Shown: positions 1 through 8,998 of the stretch, one piece after another
Layout of the letters: every line of letters begins with the position of its first letter
Position numbering within the stretch: the first letter of the stretch is position 1
Origin: Burkholderiales bacterium RIFCSPLOWO2_12_FULL_61_40
GTDB lineage: Bacteria; Pseudomonadota; Gammaproteobacteria; Burkholderiales; Burkholderiaceae_C
DNA length: 64,000 bases
Direction of reading: 5' to 3'
Assembly (NCBI GenBank): GCA_001770935.1
Contig: MESI01000061.1
Location: 1-64,000 of the forward strand
Position numbers and translations under genes: made by a program
The notes under the pieces: model-generated
The model's database searches: none
What the model saw: only the letters and a program-made list of their open reading frames with translations
Told to the model about the DNA's origin: nothing

Positions 1-65
1 CAACGCATGACTCGGGGTCTGAGTGATTCGCCATTTCTTCCCAGTATTGAACTTTCATCAACTAC

Positions 66-110
66 GATCTACCGGCTTACGCTGGCGCACAGCTATTAAT
101 TCAATAGCAG
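66..110 (-). repeat. Dispersed intergenic repeat, copy 1 (diverged)
   Basis: Read on the minus strand, this has the family pattern GCTAT-n-TAATAGCTG-n-GCGC, followed by a diverged right half (AAGCCGGTAG instead of GGGCTACAGCC). It lies downstream of the nirN stop. Bases 1-140 otherwise show no gene. Confidence 0.5.
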
Positions 111-140
111 ATTCAGACCTTCCATGGAAGGAGCCCGCCT

Positions 141-1727
141 TCAGTGGCTGGTGCCTTCCGAACGGCTGATCTTGTTGTACAGGTTGTATTTCCCGACCGG
201 CTTGTCCATGGGAATCCGTTTGACTTCCTTGAACGTTTGCGCGTCAAAAACGACCAAGGCCCCACCGTCTGCCTTGCGCTCCCACAGGCTGGCCAAAGCG
301 TATTTGCCGTCGCGGGTGAATTCGATATGCGCCAGCGTCTTGCCCGGGTCGGTCTTGATCTGGGTGACGATTTCAAGCGTGCGTTTGTCGATGATTTGCA
401 GGGTGTCTTTGGCCTTGCTCATCATCGCATCGGCCCACGCGTAGGGCGTCTTTTCATGGGAGCGCATGAAGAACCCCGGGCCGGGGGTTGGCAGGGTTTT
501 GATCGTTTTCCAATCCGCCATATCGATCACCGTAATCAGGCCATCCTTCAAGTTGGGGGTGGCCATCACGGTCTTGCCCTGCCAGCCCCAGGTGATGCCA
601 GAGCCCAGATGCGGCATGCCCGGCAGGCTGAGGTCGGCAATTTTCTTGCGTGCATCCAGATTCACAACCTGCCCTTTGCCTGCCTCTCGGCTGCTACCCA
701 TCACTTCGTCATAGCTCTGGGTAAAGAAAAAGTCGTCCAGCGGCTCCGAGAGTTGGGTGCGGCGCGGGTTGAGAAAGCCGGGAATGAAAGCGCCTTCTTT
801 GTACTGAAAATCGTGGACCATGCCCGTGGGCAGGTCATCGGCCTTGGGGTTGTAGCTGATCTCCCACAGTTCCGGAACGTCTTTGAGCGCTGCCACAAAA
901 CTCTGCCTTGGCGCAGCGTCGTACACCGCAGACACGCGGGAACCCTCCCTGCCATCCTTGTCTTTGACGGCGTGCACCTTGCGCAAATTCAAATCCGCGT
1001 CCAGCAGCACCAGCGTCTGGGGCAGGTAGTTGGCCACCGCCAGGTATTTGCCGTCACCCGACACCGCCACATTGCGCGTATTGATGCCCGCCCGGATCTC
1101 GGCCACCATCTTCAGGTTCCAGATGTCGAATTTGCTGATCCAGCCATCGCGCGAAGCAAAAAACACATAACGGCCGTCGGGGGTGAACTTGGGTCCGCCA
1201 TGCAAGGCATAACGGCTGGGGAAGCGGTGGATGGGCTCCAGCTTGTCGCCATCGAGCACCGTGACATGGTGGTCCCCCGTTTCGACCACGATGAACAGAT
1301 TCATCATGTCGACCCCCTTGAACACCGGGGCGGGTGTATCGGGCAGGCTGGCGGGCGCGTGGTAGACGATGCGTGAGGCGCGAATGTCGGCATCCGCGAA
1401 CGTGGGTGCCGTGGCCGTTTCGGAATAGATGTACTGGGCCAGTGCCTCGATCTGCTCCTTGCCCAGGCGATCCGCGAAACCGGCCATTTGCGTCGCTGCG
1501 CGACCTTCAGTGATGGTTTTCACCGCCTCGGGCTTGCGCAAGCGCGCCAGACTCTCCGCAAGCAAGGCCGGTCCCGTGCCACCCAGGCGGTCTGCCCCGT
1601 GACACGATGCGCAGTGGGTTTGGTACACCTGACTGACATTCCCCTCGGCCCATGCTGTCGGCACCGCCGCACCAGCCAACACCACCGCCAACCGGGGCAA
1701 AAAACGCTGCAACAAACGTATCATCAT
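141..1727 (-). CDS. nirN: NirN, c-type cytochrome with heme d1-binding propeller
   Basis: Periplasmic protein of late heme d1 biosynthesis; NirN is known as the dihydro-heme d1 dehydrogenase that makes the final double bond and hands heme d1 to NirS. The 528-residue product has a signal peptide (about 1-27, ending AWA), a CASCH heme c motif at 39-43, then an eight-bladed d1-type propeller related to NirS (GGPKFTPDGRYVFF, VPELWEISYNP, GMPHLGSGITWG, HIEFTRDGKYALAS). It is the last gene of the minus-strand nirCFDLGHJN unit and its ATG overlaps the nirJ stop (ATGA). A degenerate paralogue lies at 7614-8975. Confidence 0.93.
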   Translation of the reverse strand: MMIRLLQRFLPRLAVVLAGAAVPTAWAEGNVSQVYQTHCASCHGADRLGGTGPALLAESLARLRKPEAVKTITEGRAATQMAGFADRLGKEQIEALAQYIYSETATAPTFADADIRASRIVYHAPASLPDTPAPVFKGVDMMNLFIVVETGDHHVTVLDGDKLEPIHRFPSRYALHGGPKFTPDGRYVFFASRDGWISKFDIWNLKMVAEIRAGINTRNVAVSGDGKYLAVANYLPQTLVLLDADLNLRKVHAVKDKDGREGSRVSAVYDAAPRQSFVAALKDVPELWEISYNPKADDLPTGMVHDFQYKEGAFIPGFLNPRRTQLSEPLDDFFFTQSYDEVMGSSREAGKGQVVNLDARKKIADLSLPGMPHLGSGITWGWQGKTVMATPNLKDGLITVIDMADWKTIKTLPTPGPGFFMRSHEKTPYAWADAMMSKAKDTLQIIDKRTLEIVTQIKTDPGKTLAHIEFTRDGKYALASLWERKADGGALVVFDAQTFKEVKRIPMDKPVGKYNLYNKISRSEGTSH

Positions 1728-2932
1728 TCGCCAGCCCTCGCCCGGCGCACACCGATATAAGGTTTCATGGGCACACGCTCGCGCGCGGCCCCCACCAGGC
1801 CAATCTCTTCATCGGACAAATAACACGCCGGGTCTTCCTGCCACGCGTCACCGGTCAGTTGCAGGGCACGCACCCGCGTGTTGCCACCGCAGACATCGAA
1901 ATAGCTGCAATCACCGCAACGGCCCTTGATGGTGCGCGGAACGGCCTTGAGCCCGGCCATCAGCGGGTCCGAGGTGTCACGCCAAATGTCGGAGAAGGCC
2001 CGCTCGCGCACGTTGCCCAGGTTGTGGTGCCACCAAAAGGTATCGGGGTGCACATGGCCCAGGTTGTCGATGTTGGCCACATTCACGCCCGAGGAGTTGC
2101 CGCCCCACTGCGCCAGTTTGGCGCGCAATGCCGCTTCTTTTTCCGGAAAATGGCGCCGCACCCAGTGCAGCAAATACACCCCATCGGCATCGTTGTTGCC
2201 GGTCACAAACTCCTTGTCAACGCCGCTTTCAATATGGCTCCAGCAGGTGTCGAACAGCAAGTCCATGGCCTTGCGGGTGGTGTTCAGAAAGGCGTCGCGA
2301 CCCCGGTTGGTATTGCCACGCCCCGCGTAGTTGAGGTGGGACAGGTAAAACTTGTCAATGCCCTCGTCGTCCACCAGTTGCAGCAAGGCCGGCAAATCGT
2401 GCGCGTTGTCCTGGGTCAGCGTAAAACGCACACCAATTTTGATACCGGCATCGCGGCACAGGCGCACACCGTGCAGCGACGCGTCAAACGCGCCCTCTTT
2501 GCGGCGAAACACGTCGTGGGTCTCGCGGATGCCGTCCAGGCTGACGCCTACGTAGTCAAAGCCAATGGCGGCAATGCGCTCGATATTGGACTCGTCAATC
2601 AGCGTACCGTTGCTCGACAGCCCCACGTAAAAACCCATCTCCTTGGCACGCCGGGAGATATCGAAAATATCGTCGCGCAGCAAGGGCTCGCCCCCCGACA
2701 AAATCAATACAGGCACCCGAAAGCCGCGCAAATCGTCCATGACGCCATAGACCTCGGAGGTGCTCAATTCGCCCGCAAAATTCTTGTCCGCCGATATCGA
2801 ATAGCAGTGTTTGCAGGTCAGGTTGCAGCGGCGAATCAGGTTCCAGATCACCACCGGACCGGGCGGGTTGCGCTTGGGGCCCAAGGGGGTGGGATGGGCG
2901 ATTTCTCGCATGGTTTGGGTCATTCGAAACAT
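1724..2932 (-). CDS. nirJ: NirJ, radical SAM heme d1 biosynthesis protein
   Basis: Radical SAM enzyme that removes the propionate side chains from 12,18-didecarboxysiroheme during heme d1 synthesis. The SAM [4Fe-4S] motif CNLTCKHC is at residues 36-43, the GGEP motif follows (LILSGGEPLLRDD), and a C-terminal cysteine cluster (CGDCSYFDVCGG, DPACYLSDEE) is typical of SPASM-like auxiliary clusters. I chose ATG at 2932 because AGAGGAA lies just upstream; the open frame extends further but that part overlaps nirH coding and looks unreal. 402 aa, usual for the family. It follows nirH by 8 bases. Confidence 0.95.
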   Translation of the reverse strand: MFRMTQTMREIAHPTPLGPKRNPPGPVVIWNLIRRCNLTCKHCYSISADKNFAGELSTSEVYGVMDDLRGFRVPVLILSGGEPLLRDDIFDISRRAKEMGFYVGLSSNGTLIDESNIERIAAIGFDYVGVSLDGIRETHDVFRRKEGAFDASLHGVRLCRDAGIKIGVRFTLTQDNAHDLPALLQLVDDEGIDKFYLSHLNYAGRGNTNRGRDAFLNTTRKAMDLLFDTCWSHIESGVDKEFVTGNNDADGVYLLHWVRRHFPEKEAALRAKLAQWGGNSSGVNVANIDNLGHVHPDTFWWHHNLGNVRERAFSDIWRDTSDPLMAGLKAVPRTIKGRCGDCSYFDVCGGNTRVRALQLTGDAWQEDPACYLSDEEIGLVGAARERVPMKPYIGVRRARAGE

Positions 2933-2940
2933 GGTTTCCT

Positions 2941-3465
2941 CTATTCGGCGGTCTTCTGGCCCGCCAGGCGCAGTCCGGTTTTTTTCAAAATACGGGTGCT
3001 GTACAAAATGGAATGGCTGCGCACCCGGTCGCCCAGGTAGTCCGCAATGTGTGCCACTTGGTGTGCCACCTCCTCGCGGCTCTTGCCATGCACCATCGCG
3101 AAGAGGTTGTACGGCCATTGGGGCAAGCGCCGGGGGCGGCAATAGCAGTGGCTGACAAATTCAAAAGCCCCCACGGCGGCTCCCAAAGCATCGACTTGCG
3201 CGTCGGGCACATCCCAGACCGACATCCCATTGGCGCGGTAGCCCAGGGCATAGTGGTTGGGCACCACGCCCAAGCGGCGGATGACGCCCACAGACTGCAG
3301 CCGACGCATGCGCGCCATGACGTCTTCCGGGTCGAGCTGCAAACTCTCGGCAATGGCGTGGTAGGGGCGGGCCACCAGGGGCAGGCCGCTTTGTGTGGCC
3401 ACAATGATGGCGCGGTCTATTTCGTCCACCGCCTGCAGCGGGGGCGTGCTGGGTGGGATGCTCAT
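2941..3465 (-). CDS. nirH: NirH, siroheme decarboxylase subunit (AsnC/Lrp-like)
   Basis: One of the NirD/L/G/H family that decarboxylates siroheme to 12,18-didecarboxysiroheme in the cytoplasm. 174 aa, with an N-terminal Lrp-like helix-turn-helix region (DRAIIVATQSGLPLVARPY) and the family RRLPQWPYNLFAMVHG segment; the same segment is in the NirL half of the upstream fusion (RELPHWPYNLFCMIHG). The start overlaps the nirG stop (ATGA), so the two are probably translationally coupled. Assignment as NirH rather than NirL rests on gene order and on the NirDL fusion already being present. Confidence 0.88.
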   Translation of the reverse strand: MSIPPSTPPLQAVDEIDRAIIVATQSGLPLVARPYHAIAESLQLDPEDVMARMRRLQSVGVIRRLGVVPNHYALGYRANGMSVWDVPDAQVDALGAAVGAFEFVSHCYCRPRRLPQWPYNLFAMVHGKSREEVAHQVAHIADYLGDRVRSHSILYSTRILKKTGLRLAGQKTAE

Positions 3466-3905
3466 GCTTTCAGCCTTAACTCCACGAAGTATTCGCGGGA
3501 CTTGGGAAAGTTGAAGACGCTGCAGCCCGTCTCCCGCTCAATCTGCGCAATGACCTCTTCAATTTCGCCGGGCGTCTCGGTGGCAATCACGAACCACATA
3601 TTGAGTTCATGGTCGCGTGCGTAGTTGTGCGCCACCTGGGGCAAGGCGTTCACACACTGCGCGACCCGCTCATAGTTTTCGGCGCTGGCATGCAGCGCCG
3701 CCAGGGTGAAAGCACCGCCCATGCGTTCAATCTGGTACAGCGGCCCGACGCGCGTCAGCGTGCCTTGTGCCAGCAGCGCAACCAGGCGCGTTAACAGTTC
3801 GTCCTCGCTCAGTCCGAGGCGCTGCGCGGCCTCCAGGTAGGGCCGCTCGCAGATCGCAAGCCCGCCATGCAAGCCATTGATGATGTCGCGGTCAGTTTGA
3901 TCCAC
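3462..3905 (-). CDS. nirG: NirG, siroheme decarboxylase subunit (AsnC/Lrp-like)
   Basis: Partner subunit in siroheme decarboxylation for heme d1. 147 aa from a GTG start at 3905, preceded by GGAG (3912-3915); this gives the typical family N-terminus MDQTDRDIINGLHGG. An in-frame ATG at 3947 would add 14 residues encoded inside the nirDL end, and is less likely. The segment VAHNYARDHELNMWFVIA matches the NirD half of the fusion (VNHNYEREHRFNLWFVV). The start lies inside the nirDL 3' end (14-base overlap). Confidence 0.88.
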   Translation of the reverse strand: MDQTDRDIINGLHGGLAICERPYLEAAQRLGLSEDELLTRLVALLAQGTLTRVGPLYQIERMGGAFTLAALHASAENYERVAQCVNALPQVAHNYARDHELNMWFVIATETPGEIEEVIAQIERETGCSVFNFPKSREYFVELRLKA

Positions 3906-4947
3906 TGGCCAACTCCGGCAAGGCTGCGTGATTCCCATCGGGAACATAACGCGCACCACATTGTTTGAAGCGGCGGCAACTGAACAAAATGGCATGGGGG
4001 TAGGACTGCAATCCGCAGGCCTGCACCAAGGCGGCAATACGCTGTTCAACCTCCTGGCGGTCCTTGCCATGGATCATGCAAAACAGGTTGTACGGCCAGT
4101 GCGGCAACTCCCGCGGACGGCGATAACACAGACTGACCCGCCTTGAATCGGCGATGCGTCTGCCAACCTCACTGACCGCGGCGTCCGGCACATCCCACAC
4201 CACCATGGCGTTCGCGTTAAAACCCAACTCGTGGTGGCGGACCACCACGCCAAAACGCTTGATGACGCCCAAAGTGACCCACTGCTTGAGCAGTGCAATA
4301 GCGTCTGCCTCTGCCCATCCCAATGCGGCAAATGGCCGGGACACCAACGGCAAACCCGCCTGCAACGCCGCCATGAAGACGCGTTCCTGCGCTGTTACAT
4401 CAATCGCCCCAACATCCCGCCTTAGCTGCGATTCATGCTGAAAATAGGGCGAATTGGAAACTTCCAATCCAAAGCCCAGATCGATATGAAACTGCTCCAG
4501 CAGGGGCAGCACCAGTACTGAACCGCATCTGCACGTTCGTTCAATTTTTTCAAATACCCGGCGCAATTGGTCTGCGGATGCGGCGGTCACCACAAACCAC
4601 AGATTGAAGCGGTGTTCACGCTCGTAGTTGTGGTTGACCTCGGGCAGCGCACTCACATAGGCTGCGACCTCTTCCAAACGCGCGGCCGATACGGACAAGG
4701 CCGCCAAGGCGCTGACGCCCACCACGTTCGGTCGGAACACTGCGCCGATGCGACTGACCAAGCCCCCTTGGCGCATAGCCTGCAAGCTGGCAATCACCGT
4801 GTCCTCATCGACCCCCAAACGCTGGGCCAGTTCGGCAAAGGGACGCGCCACCAAAGGGAAATCCCGCTGAAAGTCATTCAGCAGCGCGAACTCCACGACC
4901 GCCAAGGCGGCCAAGGGCGTCCGATTTGATTCGCTCATAGGTTCCAT
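3892..4947 (-). CDS. nirDL: NirD-NirL fusion, siroheme decarboxylase
   Basis: A 351-residue fusion of two Lrp-like siroheme decarboxylase subunits: a NirD-type half (about 1-160, with LVARPFAELAQRLGVDED and NHNYEREHRFNLWFVV) and a NirL-type half (about 185-345, with SRPFAALGWAE and HWPYNLFCMIHG). With NirG and NirH it supplies the set needed to turn siroheme into didecarboxysiroheme. The start at ATG 4947 has GAGG six bases upstream; a second ATG at 4938 is possible. nirF ends 7 bases upstream. DL fusion is known in several denitrifiers. Confidence 0.9.
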   Translation of the reverse strand: MEPMSESNRTPLAALAVVEFALLNDFQRDFPLVARPFAELAQRLGVDEDTVIASLQAMRQGGLVSRIGAVFRPNVVGVSALAALSVSAARLEEVAAYVSALPEVNHNYEREHRFNLWFVVTAASADQLRRVFEKIERTCRCGSVLVLPLLEQFHIDLGFGLEVSNSPYFQHESQLRRDVGAIDVTAQERVFMAALQAGLPLVSRPFAALGWAEADAIALLKQWVTLGVIKRFGVVVRHHELGFNANAMVVWDVPDAAVSEVGRRIADSRRVSLCYRRPRELPHWPYNLFCMIHGKDRQEVEQRIAALVQACGLQSYPHAILFSCRRFKQCGARYVPDGNHAALPELASGSN

Positions 4948-4954
4948 GCTGGCC

Positions 4955-6139
4955 TCAGAACCCGATGCGCGCCGCACGGGCGGTAAAAAAGATGCCGCTG
5001 GGCGACTCCGCCGACAACACACCCCGTTGCGCAAAACTCTGGGTGTCGTACACCACCACCCGGTTGTCGTCGCGCGCAGAGATCCAGACCGATTCGCCAC
5101 GCGGCGTGAACTCCATGTGCAAGACCGCCTTGCCCGGCGCCAGTTGCTTCACCACACGGCGTTGCTCGACATCGATCACATCGACGTTCGCGTTGTCGGG
5201 GAACGCAAAATTCACCCACACCTGGCGACCATCCGGCCGGGCAATGACAAATACCGGCTGCCCTGCCACTTGGACACGCGCGACTTCAAGCCAGGTTTCT
5301 GTGTCCAGGACCAAAACCTCGTGGCGGCCAATGGCGGGCACATAGGCGTAGCGCCCAGCCACCGCCCAGCCGCGCAGATGCGGCATTTTGTACACCGGCA
5401 GTTTTTCCTGGCCTTTGCCATAGCCATCCAGGATGCGGCGCGCGCCCAGCTCGGGATGCCACAAATCCAGCAGGGCCATGCCATCTTCGCCGAACAGGCC
5501 CGCCAGATAAAAGCGGCCATTGGGTGTAATCAATCCGTCGTAGGGCTGGCTGCCAATATCCTTGAACTTCTGGATGCGCGGTTTGGCGGGTTCGGAAAAA
5601 TCCCCCACCCAGATCTCACCGGCGTCAAACAGACTCCAGACAAACCGATTGCCCGGCGCATCCGCCAAGCCCACCACTTTGGAACGTTGATCACCATCAC
5701 CATAAGCCGATGGCACATCCGCCAGCAGCTCCAGCGTGTCCGCAGAAAACACTTTCACACCGCCGGGAACATAGTTCTGCGCCGCAACCAGGGTGCCATC
5801 CTGGGAAATGGCGCCACCGATGCTGTTGCCCGCCTGCATGATGCGGCGCTCAATCACGCCACGCAAAAGGTCCACCTTGCTCAAGCCGCCATCACGCCCG
5901 AATACATAGGCATAACGCCCATCCCGTGAATACACCAGCGAGGCATGGGACAGGTCGCCCAATCCCTGCACGCTGGCAATGGCAAGCCGTTTGCTGGAGT
6001 CCACCACCTGCACGCTGCCGGTGGCGCGTTCTATGATGACGCCCAAATCCCCCGTGCCACGCAACGTCGGCCCCGCACAGCCGGATACGGTGAACAAGGC
6101 CACGGCAAGCCATGCCGCCTGCAATTTTCTAGCGACCAC
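4955..6139 (-). CDS. nirF: NirF, heme d1 biosynthesis lipoprotein
   Basis: NirF is a periplasmic propeller protein related to the NirS d1 domain and essential for heme d1 formation. A GTG start at 6139 with AGAAAGG upstream gives 394 aa, close to the family length; the alternative ATG at 6187 would read through the nirC gene. The N-terminus is a lipoprotein signal with lipobox VSGC (Cys21). Propeller repeats are visible (HASLVYSRDGRYAYVFGRDG, GAISQDGTLVAAQNY, MEFTPRGESVWISARD). It overlaps the nirC stop by 11 bases. No heme c motif, as expected. Confidence 0.93.
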   Translation of the reverse strand: MVARKLQAAWLAVALFTVSGCAGPTLRGTGDLGVIIERATGSVQVVDSSKRLAIASVQGLGDLSHASLVYSRDGRYAYVFGRDGGLSKVDLLRGVIERRIMQAGNSIGGAISQDGTLVAAQNYVPGGVKVFSADTLELLADVPSAYGDGDQRSKVVGLADAPGNRFVWSLFDAGEIWVGDFSEPAKPRIQKFKDIGSQPYDGLITPNGRFYLAGLFGEDGMALLDLWHPELGARRILDGYGKGQEKLPVYKMPHLRGWAVAGRYAYVPAIGRHEVLVLDTETWLEVARVQVAGQPVFVIARPDGRQVWVNFAFPDNANVDVIDVEQRRVVKQLAPGKAVLHMEFTPRGESVWISARDDNRVVVYDTQSFAQRGVLSAESPSGIFFTARAARIGF

Positions 6140-6515
6140 TGGGGAAACCTTTCTGCAAATTGGAAACAATCCATTGCGCCTCTGCATCAGTCAAAAACCG
6201 CTGCCACGGTGGCATGGCCGTGCCGGGCCGCCCCTGCAGGATGACAAACTTGAGGTAGTCCGCTGGCTTGTCCTTCAAGACCTGCGGCAACAGGGCCGGT
6301 CCCAGGCCACCTTGGAGCGTTAATCCATGGCAGGAGCCGCAGTCCTGCCGCACCAGCGTAACCAACTCCATGCTGCGGGCGGTGCCGATGGCCGCCACTA
6401 CCACAGGTGCGGGTTCAGACGCAAAAGCGAGAAAAGAACACAACAAACCGAGCGTCACCAAGCCCCCATTTACACCGGGAATGCGCTGTCGGACTAGAGG
6501 CAATTTTGCTGACAC
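6129..6515 (-). CDS. nirC: NirC-like small periplasmic cytochrome c
   Basis: Single-heme c-type cytochrome, 128 aa from GTG 6515; heme motif CGSCH at 59-63 and a likely Met ligand in GTAMPPW (Met101). The hydrophobic stretch before SEPAPV looks like a signal peptide, and a shorter start (GTG 6458) would give a more compact one, so the start is uncertain. NirC-type cytochromes reduce NirS or take part in heme d1 insertion. It is the first gene of the minus-strand nirCFDLGHJN unit, with its stop inside nirF. Confidence 0.82.
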   Translation of the reverse strand: MSAKLPLVRQRIPGVNGGLVTLGLLCSFLAFASEPAPVVVAAIGTARSMELVTLVRQDCGSCHGLTLQGGLGPALLPQVLKDKPADYLKFVILQGRPGTAMPPWQRFLTDAEAQWIVSNLQKGFPSGR

Positions 6516-6704
6516 GTGGAGGTCTCGTCATTTGGATACCGAGGGAAATTATCCCGCTGCCAGACGGCAATTTGGACAAATTCCGGGGGAAAGCCCAAGT
6601 TTCGATGATGGACTTATGACGCATCAAGAATTTCACAGGTCCCAATGTCTGCCCCATTCAGATAGCAGCATAATTTGACGAGTGAGAACGTACTGAGGAA
6701 CTCC
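6516..6704. promoter_or_regulatory. Divergent nirC / nirE intergenic region
   Basis: This 189-base gap must hold the promoters for the heme d1 operon (minus) and nirE (plus). An ATCAA half-site at 6623-6627 is present, but the matching left half (TTATG) is poor, so I do not call an FNR/Dnr box. GAGGAA at 6695-6700 is the nirE ribosome-binding site. Confidence 0.4.
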
Positions 6705-7526
6705 GTGAGCAATCTATTGGCAGAAGAACAACGACCCGGCACACACCCTCACAATGGGACACCCTCGGGCACGGTGTACCTGGTCGGCGCCGGTCCTGGC
6801 GACCCCGATCTGCTGACTTTGAAAGCGGCTCGCTTGCTGCAGCAAGCCGACGTGGTGGTCTACGACAACCTGGTCAGCGAAGGAGTGATCCGCCATATCC
6901 ATGGCAACGCCGAAAAAATCTACGTCGGCAAGGAGATGCATCGCCATACCTTGCCGCAGGATGAAATCAATGTGTTATTGGTGAAGCTGGCCCGACAAGG
7001 AAAAAAAGTCGTCCGCCTCAAAGGCGGAGATCCCTTTGTATTTGGACGCGGCGGTGAAGAGCTGGAAGTCTTGGTGGACCAGGGCGTGGCCTTTGAAGTG
7101 GTCCCCGGCATCACCGCCGCCAGTGGTGTTTCCTGCTATGCAGGCATTCCCTTGACCCACAGGGACTATGCGCAGTCCTGTGTTTTCACTACGGGGCACC
7201 TCAAGGACGGCACACTGGACCTGGACTGGGCTGCACTTGCACGGCCCAGCCAGACCGTGGTGATTTACATGGGACTGGGTGCACTGGCGGAAATTGCCAG
7301 GCAACTGGTTTTGCATGGCATGCCCGGCACCACACCTGCGGCCATTGTGGAGCGGGGCACCACCCCACGGCAACAGGTGATTGCCGGCACACTGGAAACC
7401 CTGCCAGATTTGGCGCGCACCGCTGCCCTGCAATCCCCTTCTTTGATCGTCGTGGGGCAGGTCGTTGCGCTCAACCCAAGGCTGCAATGGTTCAAACCAC
7501 CGAAGGCCGTGTCGGCCAGCGCTTGA
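6705..7526 (+). CDS. nirE: NirE/CobA, uroporphyrinogen III C-methyltransferase
   Basis: SAM-dependent methyltransferase making precorrin-2 from uroporphyrinogen III, the entry step to siroheme and so to heme d1. 273 aa from GTG 6705, which has TGAGGAA just upstream; an upstream TTG (6675) lacks this. SUMT motifs are clear: [15 protein letters not shown] near the N-terminus, [25 protein letters not shown], and the C-terminal SLIVVGQVV. It is divergent from nirC. Being next to the nir genes suggests the nirE role, although CobA for cobalamin would look the same; a B12-dependent reductase (nrdJ) is also in the window. Confidence 0.9.
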   Translation: MSNLLAEEQRPGTHPHNGTPSGTVYLVGAGPGDPDLLTLKAARLLQQADVVVYDNLVSEGVIRHIHGNAEKIYVGKEMHRHTLPQDEINVLLVKLARQGKKVVRLKGGDPFVFGRGGEELEVLVDQGVAFEVVPGITAASGVSCYAGIPLTHRDYAQSCVFTTGHLKDGTLDLDWAALARPSQTVVIYMGLGALAEIARQLVLHGMPGTTPAAIVERGTTPRQQVIAGTLETLPDLARTAALQSPSLIVVGQVVALNPRLQWFKPPKAVSASA

Positions 7527-7550
7527 TTGTCACAAAAATTCACATAAAAA

Positions 7551-7602
7551 GTGCCTGTAGCCCCCGTAGATAGTGCGCAGACAGCTACCAAATCAATAGC
7601 AA
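7551..7602 (-). repeat. Dispersed intergenic repeat, copy 2
   Basis: On the minus strand it reads GCTATTGATTTGGTAGCTG then TCTGCGCA, then ACGGGGGCTACAGGC, a good match to the family. It sits between the convergent ends of nirE and the nirN-like pseudogene. Confidence 0.7.
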
Positions 7603-7613
7603 CAGCAAGTACC

Positions 7614-8975
7614 TCACAAGGCACATGCGTTGGCCTTTCCAGCCATTTCTCCGGTGGTCGCGCCGCCCGAACTGTCTGCCACATCCTCCACCACGTCCAA
7701 CGTGGTTTTATCGACCTTCAGCGTGCGCAAGGGGGTGCCAGGGAGTGCCCCGGAATCAATCCGTAACCAAGGCGACTCGGGCGTTGTCGACACGAATCGC
7801 GCAGGTCCGTCGGTGCGCACATACCCCAACAGTGCCCACCGTTTGGGGTCCACAATACTGACCAGACCCAGACTCGCGTTGGGCACGGCCAAACGCTCCT
7901 GGCTGTTGCTGATCCAAGACATGGAGCGGCCCAAGGCAGGCCAGCCCGGCAAAGCGAGTTCCGCCACTTTGCCGCGTGTATCCAAATGCGTCACCCGCAA
8001 CCGAGCTCCGGCGCCATAGTGTGGCGTATCGGCTCCACCATGGGCCGTAATCACCGCATGGCCCGAATCCGCAAGGAAGAACTCCCGCGCCGGAGAGGGC
8101 AAAATGCTACGCTACGGGTTCAGATAGCCTGGCACAAACTGCCCCTCGCGGTACTGGAAATCGTGCACCAGGCCCAAACCAATTTCCGGTGCCGTGGGTT
8201 GGTAGCTGATCTCCCACAACTCAGGCACATCCGCCAAGGTGGCCACGAAACTTCCACGGGCCGCCGCTGTCTGAATTGCAGCTACCCCTGATGCGGTGGC
8301 GCCAGCCTTGTCGATGATTTGCAAAAGCTTGACGAGTTGGAGCTGTTCGTCCAGCACGGCCAAGGTGTGTGGGCTCCCATTGCCAATCGCCAACAAACTC
8401 GGATGCCCCGCACGGGGTACTGACAGCGCGGAGCCATTGGAGAGCAAACCTACACGTACTTCTGCCGCCAGTTGCGCCTGTTCCAGGTCCAGCCGCAAAA
8501 TCCAGCCCGTCCGGGTGGCGATCAACGCGTAGCGTCCATCAGGCAGGTAATGCACCTGAGGCAACATTTCTTCACGCAGTACAAGGTGCCGCGTCGCAAC
8601 CCCGCCCCCGGCAATACGCACGCCGGAGCCGTCGGCATCGATCGTTACGGTGCGCTTGCCAGAAACGGTGCTTGCTGGACATGCAGCAGACAATGAACCT
8701 TGCCCCTGCGCCCACGTCCGCAAGGAAGCACGAATATCGGACGCATCCCATTTGCCAACCGACGGCGGTAAGGGCTGCACCACCGGCTCACCGGCCCCCA
8801 CCGGCATTGCGGGTGTAGCGGCCAGCGCCGGCCATGCCACGAACAATCCACACAGACAGCTCTGGATGAGCACCACCATTGTCTGTTGCGCAAGCACAGA
8901 CAATGACGGCATCAAAAAGAAAACGGGTGCAGCGGGAGCCGACACCCGTTTCAACTGCATGGCACCAGAGGACAT
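7614..8975 (-). pseudogene. nirN-like propeller gene interrupted by in-frame TAG
   Basis: Two open stretches in one frame (8975-8115, 287 codons; 8111-7614) are separated only by TAG at 8114-8112, so this is a nonsense interruption, not a frameshift. The joined 453-codon product aligns with NirN on both sides of the stop: VPELWEISYQP and GLVHDFQYREGQFVPGYLNP before it, DTRGKVAELALPGWPALG after it; in NirN the stop position is the R of GFLNPRR. The product has a hydrophobic N-terminal segment but no CXXCH. Candidate heme d1 ligand positions are changed (NirN YALHGGPKF versus MLPQVHY; GMPHLGSG versus GWPALGRS), and about 55 C-terminal residues including HIEFTRDGKYALAS are missing. Start ATG 8975 still has a good GGAG. 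It follows the cytochrome gene at 8999 by 23 bases, at the end of the nirS unit. Confidence 0.85.
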
Positions 8976-8998
8976 GCTGACTCCGGAACCTGCGCGTC

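Noticed and set aside
144-1376. Long plus-strand open frame (410 codons) opposite nirN
   Set aside because: It is antisense to a clear NirN gene, has no recognisable domain and His/Arg/Gln-rich composition typical of a shadow frame in GC-rich DNA.
1652-3040. Long plus-strand open frame (462 codons) opposite nirJ
   Set aside because: Antisense shadow of nirJ; no motif and no ribosome-binding site.
6614-6627. FNR-like site TTATGACGCATCAA upstream of nirE and nirC
   Set aside because: Only the right half-site fits; the left half matches two of five positions.
8090-8120. Programmed frameshift in the nirN-like gene
   Set aside because: Both halves are in the same frame, so a frameshift is not needed; the interruption is one TAG codon.
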